From: Cyclaneusma minus
Lineage: Eukaryota > Ascomycota > Leotiomycetes > Marthamycetales > Marthamycetaceae
Direction of reading: 5' to 3'
DNA length: 64,000 nucleotides
NCBI GenBank assembly: GCA_037179335.1
Contig: JAKZHN010000004.1
Span: forward strand, 1,426,001 to 1,490,000
A model generated the notes under the pieces. The model ran no database searches, was not told the origin of the DNA, and saw only the letters and a list, made by a program, of their open reading frames with translations. Made by a program: the position numbers and the translations under genes. Below are positions 47,455 to 57,755 of this stretch, piece by piece (position 1 is the first letter of the stretch; every line of letters begins with the position of its first letter).

Positions 47455-49505
47455 TTGGCACGTGGCATTTATATGCTTTAATCGGTTTCGACTATTCCAG
47501 CTATTTTAATACTAGATTTTTTTTCTTTATAATACTTATCCATTATTTATAGCTAGCTAATTAATCCATTTTTTTTTTATAATTTACCCGTTTTTGCATT
47601 TTAATTTTAAGGGTATTTAAATTAATAAATTTCTTAAAAACGTTATTGCAATTAATTTTAATTATAGCATTAGCTGGATTATTATAATCGTTAATCCAAT
47701 ATATATTTTGGTTTTTTTAAAATTTATAGTTTTTTTTAAAATATAGCATGTTTATTATTAATTTTTTCTCTATTATGATTTCTAATTTAATTAGGCAATT
47801 ATATAAATTAAATAAATTTATATAAATTATTACTAGGGCTAAAATTTTTTAAATTGCTTTAGAATTTTAAACAAAATGGTATTTATAGCTATAGCTATAT
47901 TTATAGCTTATATAGCTGCTAAAATTTAATTTATTAGTATATTTTTAATTAGTTTTTTAAATTTAATTAAATTTTAATAAACCAGATTTTCGGTAATTTA
48001 AAATATATAGCTTTGCCTATTTATTTTTTTATTTGCTATAATAATAAAATAGCCAATTTAAAAGCTTTTATTTTAATTATTGGCAAAATTTCCATTTGCA
48101 AAAGCGAAAATCTTAATTTTAAATAAATTTAATTTAATATTTAATAAGCTATATTTTAAATTTTTTAAGCACCATTTAAATTTTTTATTAAATATTAAAA
48201 AAAAATTCTGAATAAATTTTTTTGGCTTTTAAATTGCTATAAATAATTTACAATTAAATTTTGGCTAAATAATTATAGCTATATAAATATTATAGGCTTT
48301 ATATTTTATATAATTGTATTTTATAATAAAAGCATTAAAATTTATAAGCTTAATATTTTTTTTGCTTTTTTAAATAAAAATATATAAAGCCATTTTTATT
48401 TAAGCTTAAAATATAGCTATTAAATAAAAGGGGATAATTAATAATTAATTTTTTTGGGCTTGGTATTAAAACCAGCTTTATAAAATTTAGATTTTTTAAA
48501 TTTAGCCTATATAGCATTATACAATTAAAAAATATTATTAATTTGCATTTTAATAATTGCAAAAAAAATCTTAATTTTGCTAAAAAACAATTATAAATTA
48601 TAAATAAATATTTTTAAAAATATTTAAATAAAATGTTGCTTAATATAAATTACCTATTAATATAAGCCAGCTTTTGCCAATTTATAAAATAGCTTTAAAA
48701 TCTAAATTAAAATGCTTAGAAAATATTTATTTTTAATTTTTTTTAAATAGATTATAATATATTATTTTCTCCAGTTTATTTTTAAGTTAAAAATAAGTCT
48801 AAATAATATTTCTAGCCCAAAACTTAATTATTATTTTGGATATTTTTTTAAAATTTAAAATATAATGCAATATAAATAATTGATTTTTAATTACAGCGTT
48901 AAATAATTGGGGCCTAAATAAAAAAGCGTTTTTTTAGTATTTTTATAGCTATAAATAATTATGTTTAATTCTTTATATAAAGCTATAATAGCCTTGCCCT
49001 TAATTTCTTTTATAAGCCTAATTCCAAATATTTTAACGTTTTTAATATATATTTTAAAATAAAAAAAAATACCAATAATAATAAAAATTTTAATTTTAAT
49101 ACCATTAAATATTTTAAAAGCTTTACCAAATATAGTAATTTTGTTTTTTTGCCTTAGCTAATTTGCCAAAAATAAATTTGCAGCCTTTTTAGCAATTAGA
49201 TAAAAAAAAATTATAATAGAAATATATTTCTATAATATTGAAATTTATTTTAAAAAAAATTTAAAAAAATGCTAAATTTTTTAAATCTTTTTAAAGAAAA
49301 TTAGAATTTTAAAGCTTTTTCTAATTAAAGCTGGCGCTTTTGGTATTTTAGCTGCATTTGCCTTTTTTGGTTTTTCAAATCCCTTTTTAATTGGCTATTT
49401 AAAAGCTTTTTAAAATTTTAAAATTAGCTTATTTTGCTTTTAAATTAAATCCATTAATAATTCCTTAAATAATTTTTTAAACATTAATTTTAATTTTAAT
49501 TTAAA
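47360..49505. repeat. AT-rich, RIP-like island 2
   Basis: From about 47440 the sequence is extremely AT-rich and TpA-rich like island 1, ending sharply at about 49505 where cggtccggccgg begins. The left junction (47360-47460) carries palindromes: ccagact-ttaaa-agtctgg at 47391-47409 and gcgctagctagcgc near 47428. It follows directly on the truncated kinase gene. No intact transposon gene is visible. Confidence 0.8.
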
Positions 49506-50424
49506 GAAATCGGTCCGGCCGGACTATCGGAAACACTGGAATCATTGGGAGCTCTACAAAGGTTGTTAGAACTGAGATCGATCGATGTCAAGAAGGAATT
49601 ACATACATCGCTCCGTCCCGGAAACCTCGAGCAGCGATGTTTCCCGGTTGGAGGATCGGGACGGCGCTCATGTCGCAGTCCGCCATGACTAAGAATGCTG
49701 GGAAAACTTTGAGAAGGTTGGGAGTGTGATGACTGCGCAAACAAACCGGTGGCCAAGAGTCGAGCAAGAGGTCGGTTGTTGAGGAGATGGAAAACTGCCG
49801 AAGATCTGGATGGGCGCAGAATATTCGGGTACTGGAATCCTGCACTAGACACCTGGTCGTGATCAAACGCGGGACAAAGCTTTAGTAAGATTTTCCCGGA
49901 GATGGTTTAGTGATATTCATTGAATATCACTGCGCCTCGCCTGTCAACGGCAACAACATCCGCTTCGCATGTCAATATTCGCCCTCAACCTATATTACAG
50001 TGGGAGGAAAAAAGTCTGAATACAGTCTACAGTTTCTGAATAATTGTAAATATTTCAAGTAACTAGAAATATTCTCAATAATTGGAAATATCCCAAATTA
50101 TTTAAAATATTCCAAAGCATCTGGCATATTTCTAATTTTTGAAAATATTTCTGATTATTTGAAATATTCGCGATTATTCGAAGCTTGTAGGCTGTATTCA
50201 GACTTTTTTCCACCCACTGTATATATACACCACCACCGGCTGAATCTTCCCTGTGTACACTACGTAGCCCCTACATCGATCTTGAAACTCCTTTCGGTGA
50301 TCCCTGCCAGAGAAATATACTCACGACTTCGCTTGACGCTTCGCACCCTCGGATCCACTGGCGCCAGACATCTCTCAGCAAGTTCCAGTCTAACTGAACC
50401 ACGACAACTACAAGACGACCCAGC
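49506..50424. other. Interval right of AT-rich island 2, holding MITE B
   Basis: 49506-49870 is GC-balanced with open frames on several strands (for example ETLESLGALQRLLELRS on plus). None can be assigned to the kinase remnant left of the island. MITE B follows at 49998-50219. Confidence 0.4.
49998..50219. mobile_element. MITE copy B with internal 19-nt repeats
   Basis: 222 bp flanked by TA (49996-49997 and 50220-50221). The ends are CAGTGGGAGGAAAAAAGTCT and, inverted, CAGTGGGTGGAAAAAAGTCT, extended by GAATACAG..CTACAG. The core is six 19-nt units such as gaaatattctcaataattg and gaaatatcccaaattattt. It ends 205 bp before ATG 50425, beside a tatatatac stretch, so it lies in the presumed promoter of that gene. 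Confidence 0.87.
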
Positions 50425-52037
50425 ATGCAGTCTCCAGCGTCACCAGTGCGCAGCGAGCAGCCTGTGAAGCGGCTGAGCGGGCGCGAACTCATAGAGCTCA
50501 GTGTATCCGATCTTGCACAATACACCCATGACAACGGCCGGTAAGTTCTCTTCTCCGCGCTCATGGTATCTCTGCTAATATTTATAGATCCATTCGCTTG
50601 GGCGATGATCTGGACGGCCAGGAATTGATTCAGCGCGATCAAGGTTTCAAGAACAGACTGGTGATGTACGTACTTGTTTCTTCAATGCCTATTTATTTCT
50701 CGTCTAACAATGTCCACAGGGTTATGGCCAAGTTGGAATTAGTGGAGAGACCGGGGAATGGGATCAATTCAAAAGACCTGGATTCCACCGATGGAAAGCT
50801 TGCCGAAGTGGCTGGAAACCGACTGCCTTCAACACCCTCCCGCTCGCCACCTCCACCTGCGCCCCCGATCCAAGCCAAATCAAGTCTACAACATGTTTCC
50901 GATGCATCTGACTCGTCTGACGGCTCTCGTTCACCTACGCCTGATATTTCAGGCGAGGAATGGCAAGCAATCTGGTTGGAGAAGGAGACCGAAAGCTATC
51001 ACAAGTTGATTCATGCAGGTGGTCGGCCTTCGCATCCGATCAGCCTGGGCAACTCCATTACTGAGAACGCAGGAGAGTATCAAGACGTTGTGGACTACTG
51101 GATTCGCGAGAAAGCCGGGCCGCACAACTCACCAGTCTCATGGGTAATATTCAACTATCAGGTCGAGGAATGGTCACGCTTCTGCAAGCATCAGAAAGTC
51201 TCGAGAGAAAACTTCCCCGTGTACTCATGTCGCCTTTACGACACCCTGAAGAGACACGGCGTCAAACATGATATCCAATTCTTGGTGGATAGTGGCTTGC
51301 AAAGTAAGCTTACCACCTGGCTCGAGTTTCTAGGCTACGAGTGCCTAATCCATGACGAGAAATTCGGACGCAGTTGGAAGCTGAACAATTGCGAGATTAG
51401 TCTTTGGTATGGCCTGTCAAGCTCACGGTTGCTGAAAGAGTATGAAACACCGGAATATTTCAGACGTCATTTGGAACAGCCAGATTGGGCCATCGACGAT
51501 GTTGAAGAAGTACGGGTGAGCCGTGAGAAATTTGAGGAGGCAAAGAGACTCATTGCAAAGGTTCACGAAGCTTCTAGTCGTCCGGATGATGTCGAGTCCT
51601 TCCCGCTTCTCGCGCCATACGTCATGGATATGGCTAAGTACAGATTGCAGGAGGCTCAGAAATCACTCGATCTTTATTTGCGACGGCGTAGGGAAATCTT
51701 CGCCTGGTTAAGCGCTTTCATGAAGGCCAAAGTCGCAGCAAGCACCGCCACCAATCGAGGACTCCTTGTGAAATGGATCGAGCAACAAATACCCTTGATC
51801 AAGTTGGAGTCGGGTGAGCGAGGAGTCGAGATAGACGTACAAGAGCATACCAAGACGCAAGACTCCGCTGGTCCCCAAGGCATGAAGTCCCAGATGAGTG
51901 ACAAGCAAGGAAACATGTCCAACGGAGTCAACCCACGAGACCCCGCGTCCAACACGGTGGCGTCGTCACTTGGAACGAAGCGCGGCCATGCGGACGATTT
52001 CGAGGAGGACTCTCTGCCAAAGCGACAAAGACTCTAG
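50425..52037 (+). CDS. GGRxSHP family, group B member 1
   Basis: Exons 50425-50540, 50588-50665 and 50720-52037 give 503 residues in frame; introns have GTAAGT..ATAG and GTACGT..ACAG. The first two exons encode an N-terminal module, M-Q-S-P-A, K-R-L-S-G-R-E-L, L-S-V-S-D-L-A-Q-Y, then D-G-Q-E-L-I-Q-R-D-Q-G-F-K-N-R, also present in the kinase gene at 61816. A Pro-rich linker (SRSPPPPAPP) follows. The core has GGRPSHP at about residue 165, EYQDVVDYW, a Q-V-E-E-W-S-R-F block, L-K-R-H-G-V, and T-W-L-E-F-L-G-Y-E, then a long charged helical region (residues 300-400) with L-V-K-W-I-E-Q-Q-I-P-L. The C-terminus, GTKRGHADDFEEDSLPKRQR plus Leu, looks like a bipartite nuclear localisation signal. Intact and probably expressed; biochemical role unknown. 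Confidence 0.8.
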
Positions 52038-52796
52038 GAGATACCCACGTCATCGACCAAGGGCAATGAGAGTCCGTCTTGCTCGCCCCGGTCTCAAAGA
52101 AGATGGAGATCTCTCCATAGTCTTAAGATGCTCGCCTGCCAATGGCCGCATGGCTGGAGCCCAGTTCTCGTCTCTTGACCACAAGATTCCAAAAGCTCCT
52201 GCGGTGTTTGCCCCCAGAAATACCTCTCCTTAGCCAGAGGCGCAAGCAGCGATTGCCGCATTGGCAGCTTCCCGGAAGGAACAAAAGCAGAATAGAGTAG
52301 AACAGAGGCCACGATGAATGATAATCCTTAATAATTCCAAATCACGGGAGGGCACAAACAAGGGCTTCATTGTTCGATGTTTGAGGCTTCTTTCTGAATG
52401 ATTCTGAACCTTTGCTTTTGTCGCTTTCCCAATTTTGTGTTGACGAAAGAGAACTCACAAACCACAAGTCATCATGTGCCCGAATTATTTGAGATACAGC
52501 CACCAGGGTAGTACTTTTGCCAACCCTTGCCAATGGAATGTTTTAATAACCCATTTGCTGTCCCAACTATCCTGTACTTTGGTATTCCCTGAAGGAACTG
52601 AAGAAAGATGGCCGTTGATCCACCCTTCAGCTTTCAGGCATCTCACCTCTCTCGCCATGACTCTCTCGAAAGATGTGTGTAATTGCGAAGGATGCAGAAA
52701 AGCGCCTCCAAATTTGAGTCATGGGGAGTGTTTTCTAGAGGACATATAAAACCCTGAAATCTCTGTGTTCCCTGTTTGCTTAGAATATGCTATGTA

Positions 52797-53691
52797 CCTT
52801 AGCGGAAGGGGGGGATCTGGAATTACGGTATTAACACGGTATTTTAAAAATAAACGGTGTTAATACTGTTGTATAATTAAATCTAATTGCGCCACTATAC
52901 AACCACCACTTTTATTCAACGAATAATAGTGGCACAACTAAAACTAATTGCGCTATTATAAAACCACCGTTTTTATTCAACGAATGATAGTGGCACAACT
53001 AATTTTAATTGGGCCACTATAAAACCATTACTATTTTGCAATTTTTACTCAATTCCACAACCAATTGTCTTGCACAACCAATTATCTTGCACAATCAATT
53101 GTCTCGCACAACCATTGCTTTCTTACAATTGCTATAGCAGCTTGCTTGCTTCAATCTATAGCCAATGGCTGCAAATTTAAAGCTATTTACAGCTGCCAGC
53201 TACCAAGCAGCCAAGCAGCCAGGCAGCCAGGCAATCAACAGTCAGCAGCAGCAATAGCAGCATGCTGCTTGCTTGCTTGCTTGCTTGCTTGCGCAGCTAT
53301 AGCTATTGGCTGTAATTTTAAAGCTATTTACAGCTGCTGGTTGCTTGCTTGCTTGGTTGGCTATTTGTATGGCTATTGGCTGTAAATTGAAAATAGCTTA
53401 TATAGTAATTTTCTAAAATATATAATATAATATAAAATGCCGTAATAGTGTAATAGTAAATATAAATGCTTGTAGATTGTAAAAGTAAAAAACAATTCTA
53501 AAAAAAAATATAAACTGCAAATTCGAATCCAAATAAAGGCTTAAGGCATTTTTGGAAAATTTTAAAAATTCTGGTTGCAAATAACAATATTGGCGCAACA
53601 GAGTCGATACCGCCGTATCTTTTTTCAACGTTGCAATCGGTGGCGCAACTATGTCTACACCGAAACTCCAGATCCCCCCGCTCCGCTAAGG
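52797..53691. mobile_element. 895-bp TA-flanked inverted-repeat element
   Basis: Flanked by TA (52795-52796 and 53692-53693). Left end CCTTAGCGGAAGGGGGGGAT; right end, inverted, CCTTAGCGGAGCGGGGGGAT, with similarity continuing over CTGGA[AG]TT.CGGT, so terminal repeats are about 33 bp. The left part has a roughly 63-nt direct repeat (ttattcaacgaat[ag]atagtggcacaacta). The centre is rich in GCTTGC and CAGC repeats. No transposase. A non-autonomous DNA transposon, different in its ends from the three MITEs. Confidence 0.85.
53264..53294 (+). repeat. TGCT/GCTT tetranucleotide microsatellite
   Basis: About seven tgct units inside the 895-bp element, with a shorter run near 53341. Confidence 0.75.
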
Positions 53692-54308
53692 TAGTCTAAA
53701 AGAAGCCGCATGCCCTCAAAGAAAAGCACCATGTATTTAGACACAGCTCCTCCCCCGAGAAAAGCGTTCCTCCTTAATGGAATCCAATCTCATCCTCGAG
53801 ATTCTTCTAGTCATGGGCCCGGCCCCGGAAAGCTGCGGCAGCACGTGGAAGCAACTAAAGTGGACTGAGCCTGTCTATCTCCAAGTTTCCGCCGCTCGAA
53901 TTGCCGCTCTACGAAGTTCTTGTGAATCACATCATATCAAACGCAGGTCGAAACAAAAATTCTGATGAAGTATATCTTTCAATACTCGTACAGGCACTCT
54001 AACAATACAAAGTTGGGCCGCACCGCCGCAGCCCCTGGGAGCACACTCCGCAGATATCCACCACCACATCTCCTCGCAAGCCGCCACCATGTCATTACAC
54101 TGCTATACCACCCCACAGCAGACGCTTTAAAGCATTTTCTCACCCACTTCCCCGTCAGGCACCCAACGTCTCGCCCTCTTCTCCCCACCTCCCCCACTCG
54201 ATCCCCTCCCCACCCAACTCTAGCGTCCTCATCCAGCAAGTCCAGACCCCATCCTCGAACCTCTAACGCCCTCCATCAGCAAACCCTCTATCCCCAAATC
54301 CAGACCCA

Positions 54309-54450
54309 GCTTCCAACCACGAGAACACAAAACGCACATACGCCACAACTACAATGTGGACCGATCCGACTGGTACGCGAGCTAAAAGCTCATTGAGAAC
54401 GGCAGCCGGATATGGATCCCGAAAGAGTTGGCCGAAGGCGTTCATGGGGT
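54309..54450 (-). repeat. Conserved 3'-flank element, copy c
   Basis: On the minus strand, 441 bp after the stop of the 54891 gene. It shares with copy a the blocks ccatatccggctg, cgttct.aatgagctt, gtcggatcggtc, gttgtgg.gtatgt.cgtt and tgttctcgtggttggaag. Orientation relative to the upstream gene is the same as at 7421. Confidence 0.65.
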
Positions 54451-54890
54451 GGAAGGAAGCCGGGATCTGGAAGTGGGGGGTCGAGGGAGTGCTGATGGCT
54501 GACGGTAGAGGTTGATTTGGCTGTGTCGATGCCAATGCAACCACCAAAGTCCCCCCTTTCGAATGCCTGGCGCCCCATCAACAACTCATCAGAAACGACC
54601 ATGCCACCATCGACCACCGTCGTCCAATATCCACCGCTCTATATCAAACACCAAAGATCTCTATACCGCACAGTCATCCCAAACACACGTCTCGGCGACC
54701 CACCACCCGCCAAGTCACCCCCAGCATGCCCACCCTCGGCATACCCACCCCACACATGCTCATCCCCCGCATGCTGTCACCCCGTCTGCTCACACCCCAC
54801 CACAAGTCTCCGCCGCGTCCTTGTCATTGAGGCTAGTCGACTATCTGAGGCGAAGTGTGTAGCGCGAGGTGTTTTCAATGTATGAAGTAA

Positions 54891-57259
54891 TTAGCGCCTG
54901 GTAGGCGCCCAAACCAGATCATGGTATCTCTCTGGTTCTTTGCGGTTTCGGAGTCCTCGGCGAGGAACGAAATTAGGATCTACTACCCTCCTTGCCCTGG
55001 TTCTCTTCTTTGGCTGTGAAGGAGGAACATTGCTCTCCTGGTTAGGTGCCCCTGTGGGGTCTTTCTGTTGGTTCGAAGCCGGAGCTGGTATTTGAGGTGT
55101 CGGATCGGCAATGCGAGCCGAGCTGAGAAGAGAGGGCTGAGCATTGCTCTGTAGGTTATTTGCCCCTGTGGGGTCTTCTGGTGATTTTGAAGCCGAAGCT
55201 GGTGTATGATGAGTCGGCTCAGCAGTAGGAGCGATGGTAAGCGGAGAAAGAGGAGCATCAGCTAGCGGGTCCAGCTCAACAGTGAGAGCGTTAGTAGAGG
55301 CAGAAGGAGGACCGTTGCTCTGTGGGGTTGGCTTAGCAATAGGAGCGGAGGTGGGAGATGGAGGAGACATGTTGCCATTGCCTCTGGGGGCATCTCTCGG
55401 CATGTCTGTTGACCTGGGAGTCTCCTTATCAAGTCTCTGTCGCTTTGCGGGACTAGCTTCCTCGGGTGTCTCGAGACGGGCGCGTTTCGCTCCTAGTGAA
55501 GAAGAAAGTAAGTCGGACGAGGCAGCAGTCGACGCCACATCCTCACAAGAGAACGGATTCGGTAGTGCAATTTTTTGGAGGAGCCGAGGGGAGAGAGATC
55601 TTCCGCGGGAGGTTCTGGACGTTCGTTTCGGAGAATCTCGATATCCCGATGGAAATGCAACAGGTGGTCTCCTCATAGGTGATACCTTGGTACTTGGAGA
55701 ACTTTCTGGGACTTGTACTGATCGAGATGAGCTATCATTGGCCTTTGATCGCTTGGAAGCAGACTCGTCATTGGCTCCTTCGCCGATATTGCGACGCTTC
55801 TGTCCTCGTGGAACATTCTTGTCTTCCTCGTCAAAGGATGCAACATTCTTGGAAGCACTATATCGATGGATACCTGAGTTCATAAGTTCTTCCTCGAGCA
55901 ACGGGATCTGGTCTAACATCCAGCCAACAAGAGTCTTGTGGCCAGAACATGCGGCCTTAGCTCTCTCGTAAAGGCCATGTGAAGATCGAAAACTTCGCAG
56001 TAATCGACATCTCTTCTGAGTGAGAGCCTGCAACTGAGTGGCCGCTTGTAGATTAAGTCTAGCCATATCCAGAGCGTCATTGGCGGTCTCCGGCTGAAGG
56101 TCGTCGTGTTTTGAGTGCCGAATCAAGGTCTCTTCCACCCTGACCTTTCTAGCAGCTTCATGCACTGCATTCTTTGCCGAGCTCTCTTCACCGACGAGAA
56201 CATCTTTAAAGTCTGAGCTCAGCACAGAATTTCGGGTCTCGGTGTTCTTCAAGACGTCGGCATCGATAACCGATTTCCATGTTCTATCCACCGATTTCAG
56301 CTGTTGATTCCGCTTGAGGGCCAGCTGGTCAGAATGACGGTATTCATGGCCGAGAAACTCGATCCAAGTACGGAGCACATTCTGCTGATTCATATCAGAC
56401 TGGATCTCCACTGATTGCACAAAGCCATGCAAGGCCAAGCGTCTTCGCAGTTCCTGGCAATATGCATGAAACTTTGTACCTTCTCTCATCATTTGCTGGT
56501 AACTGCGGAATTCTTGCCATTTCTCAAGCTGCGCCTCGAACACCATCCATTCAGTGGGCTCCGATTCCATGTGGCGTTGCCAGAAGGATAGGATGTCTCG
56601 GTATTCAGGCGATTGGACAACTCTTTTGCCGAGTTGAGACGGGTGGGAAGGCCGACCGCCTTCAGCAAGAAGTCGGTCGTGGAAGCTGCGTTGGGTCTCA
56701 AGTAAAGTCCTCATCTCCTTTTCGTCAGGTCCTCCCACTGGAGATGGTGTATTATCCTCGAGCCCATCCAGCCACACTGGAGGACGAGCTCTTGGTCCTT
56801 CCGTGTAGTCTGGAACATTTTCTCGATAAGTAGCAATCCTCTCCATGCGTGACTGTATTTGATCGAGCTCCAGCACCTTTGGGCGTGCGGAGCTGATGAA
56901 CTTGTAACCTCTCGCCCTAAGGCAAATATTAGCGAAGTTCTGGTCCCTGGAAGTCGAAACTTACTTGAGTCTTGCATCGAGTTCCACGCTTTTCAAGGCC
57001 TCTGTGTAATTGGTGAACACCATTAAGCTAGGTACATATAGCCGTTAGCGCTAGGCTCAGAAACGTCAATATGAATCAAAATTGTTTACCCTCCTTGAGC
57101 TTCTAGATATCGATTAAGCTCATCGTCGCTCATTGCAAGGACGTCTTGAAACGGCAACGCGATCCAGCGGTGGTTGGCGGGCGCGGCGCTGGTTGAGCGA
57201 GCAGCGTTTTGGGGCGGCCCTTGGACATCTTCCGATCCAGAACCCTCCATGGTGGACAT
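54891..57259 (-). CDS. GGRxSHP family, group B member 2, with RYHDxVW tail
   Basis: Exons 57259-57090, 57027-56965 and 56916-54891 give 752 residues in frame; introns GTAAAC..CTAG (branch CTAAC) and GTAAGT..TTAG. The exon layout mirrors the 50425 gene, with L-A-M-S-D-D-E-L-N-R-Y-L in exon 1 matching L-S-V-S-D-L-A-Q-Y there. The core has GGRPSHP at about residue 164, EYRDILSFW, L-E-K-W-Q-E-F, L-A-L-H-G-F and T-W-I-E-F-L-G-H-E. A helical charged region and L-V-G-W-M-L-D-Q-I-P-L follow. GAKRARLETPEEASPAKRQR at about 475 is the counterpart of the C-terminus of member 1. An extra 250 residues then contain two copies of a block with DPTGA and Q-S-N, ending in KKRTRARRVVDP and R-K-E-P-E-R-Y-H-D-L-V-W. 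The latter is shared with the 6290 gene. Predicted nuclear; role unknown. No damage seen. Confidence 0.8.
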
Positions 57260-57755
57260 TGGATACTGATCAAATCGAAGATGGTTGAGGTGACGAGATA
57301 GTGGAAGCGCGAATGTAATTCTGGTGATTTCTCGAATGAAGTTGGTGAAGTGGTGGTGGGGCTCGACAGGAGAAGCCTGGCTGTTGCTGTCGCTGTTGTA
57401 GCGGGAATCGTTTGTTTATCATTTCACTTGATACGCTAAGTCTTTATTAGGGCTTCTTTCACCGCCTTCCAGCGCTAGATTCTGCCAGTGTAAACAGTTT
57501 CGCTTGCGCCTCTAAGAGAAATCTGCGACTCCAGAGAACCCACTCTCCAAGAGCCCCAACTTCGCCCTCCCAAACAGGGCGCAACATTGCTCTCGTAGCA
57601 TATCGACTTCTTCAGCCGCATACAGACCGAAAATCCTCCGAATCGTATCTTCCGCCGCCCAATCTGCTGCGCATGCCTCGGCATTGACTTCCACAACTTC
57701 TCCCGCCTTCAAGAGCAGAAGGCTTGACGCTTTTCCGATCGCTGCGGAATTCATC
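57260..57755. promoter_or_regulatory. Divergent promoter region of the 54891 and 57756 genes
   Basis: 496 bp between two outward-facing start codons. No TATA box stands out; C/T-rich stretches near 57620-57720 fit a leader for the kinase gene. Confidence 0.4.

Larger units (their letters stand above)
52038..54890. other. Convergent intergenic interval with transposon and 3'-flank element
   Basis: Between group B members 1 (plus) and 2 (minus). It contains the 895-bp inverted-repeat element (52797-53691) and, on the minus strand, copy c of the conserved 3'-flank element (54309-54450). Open frames at 53965-54885 are short and Pro/His-rich; I assign no gene. Confidence 0.45.

Noticed and set aside
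49496..49870. Possible missing half of the truncated kinase on the right side of AT-rich island 2
   Set aside because: Plus-strand frames contain Y-I-A-P-S and Y-I-H-R-S fragments that faintly recall kinase motifs, but order, spacing and surrounding residues do not fit the paralogs.
53065..53385. 106-codon frame inside the 895-bp element
   Set aside because: It is produced by CAGC and GCTTGC repeats and is not a transposase.
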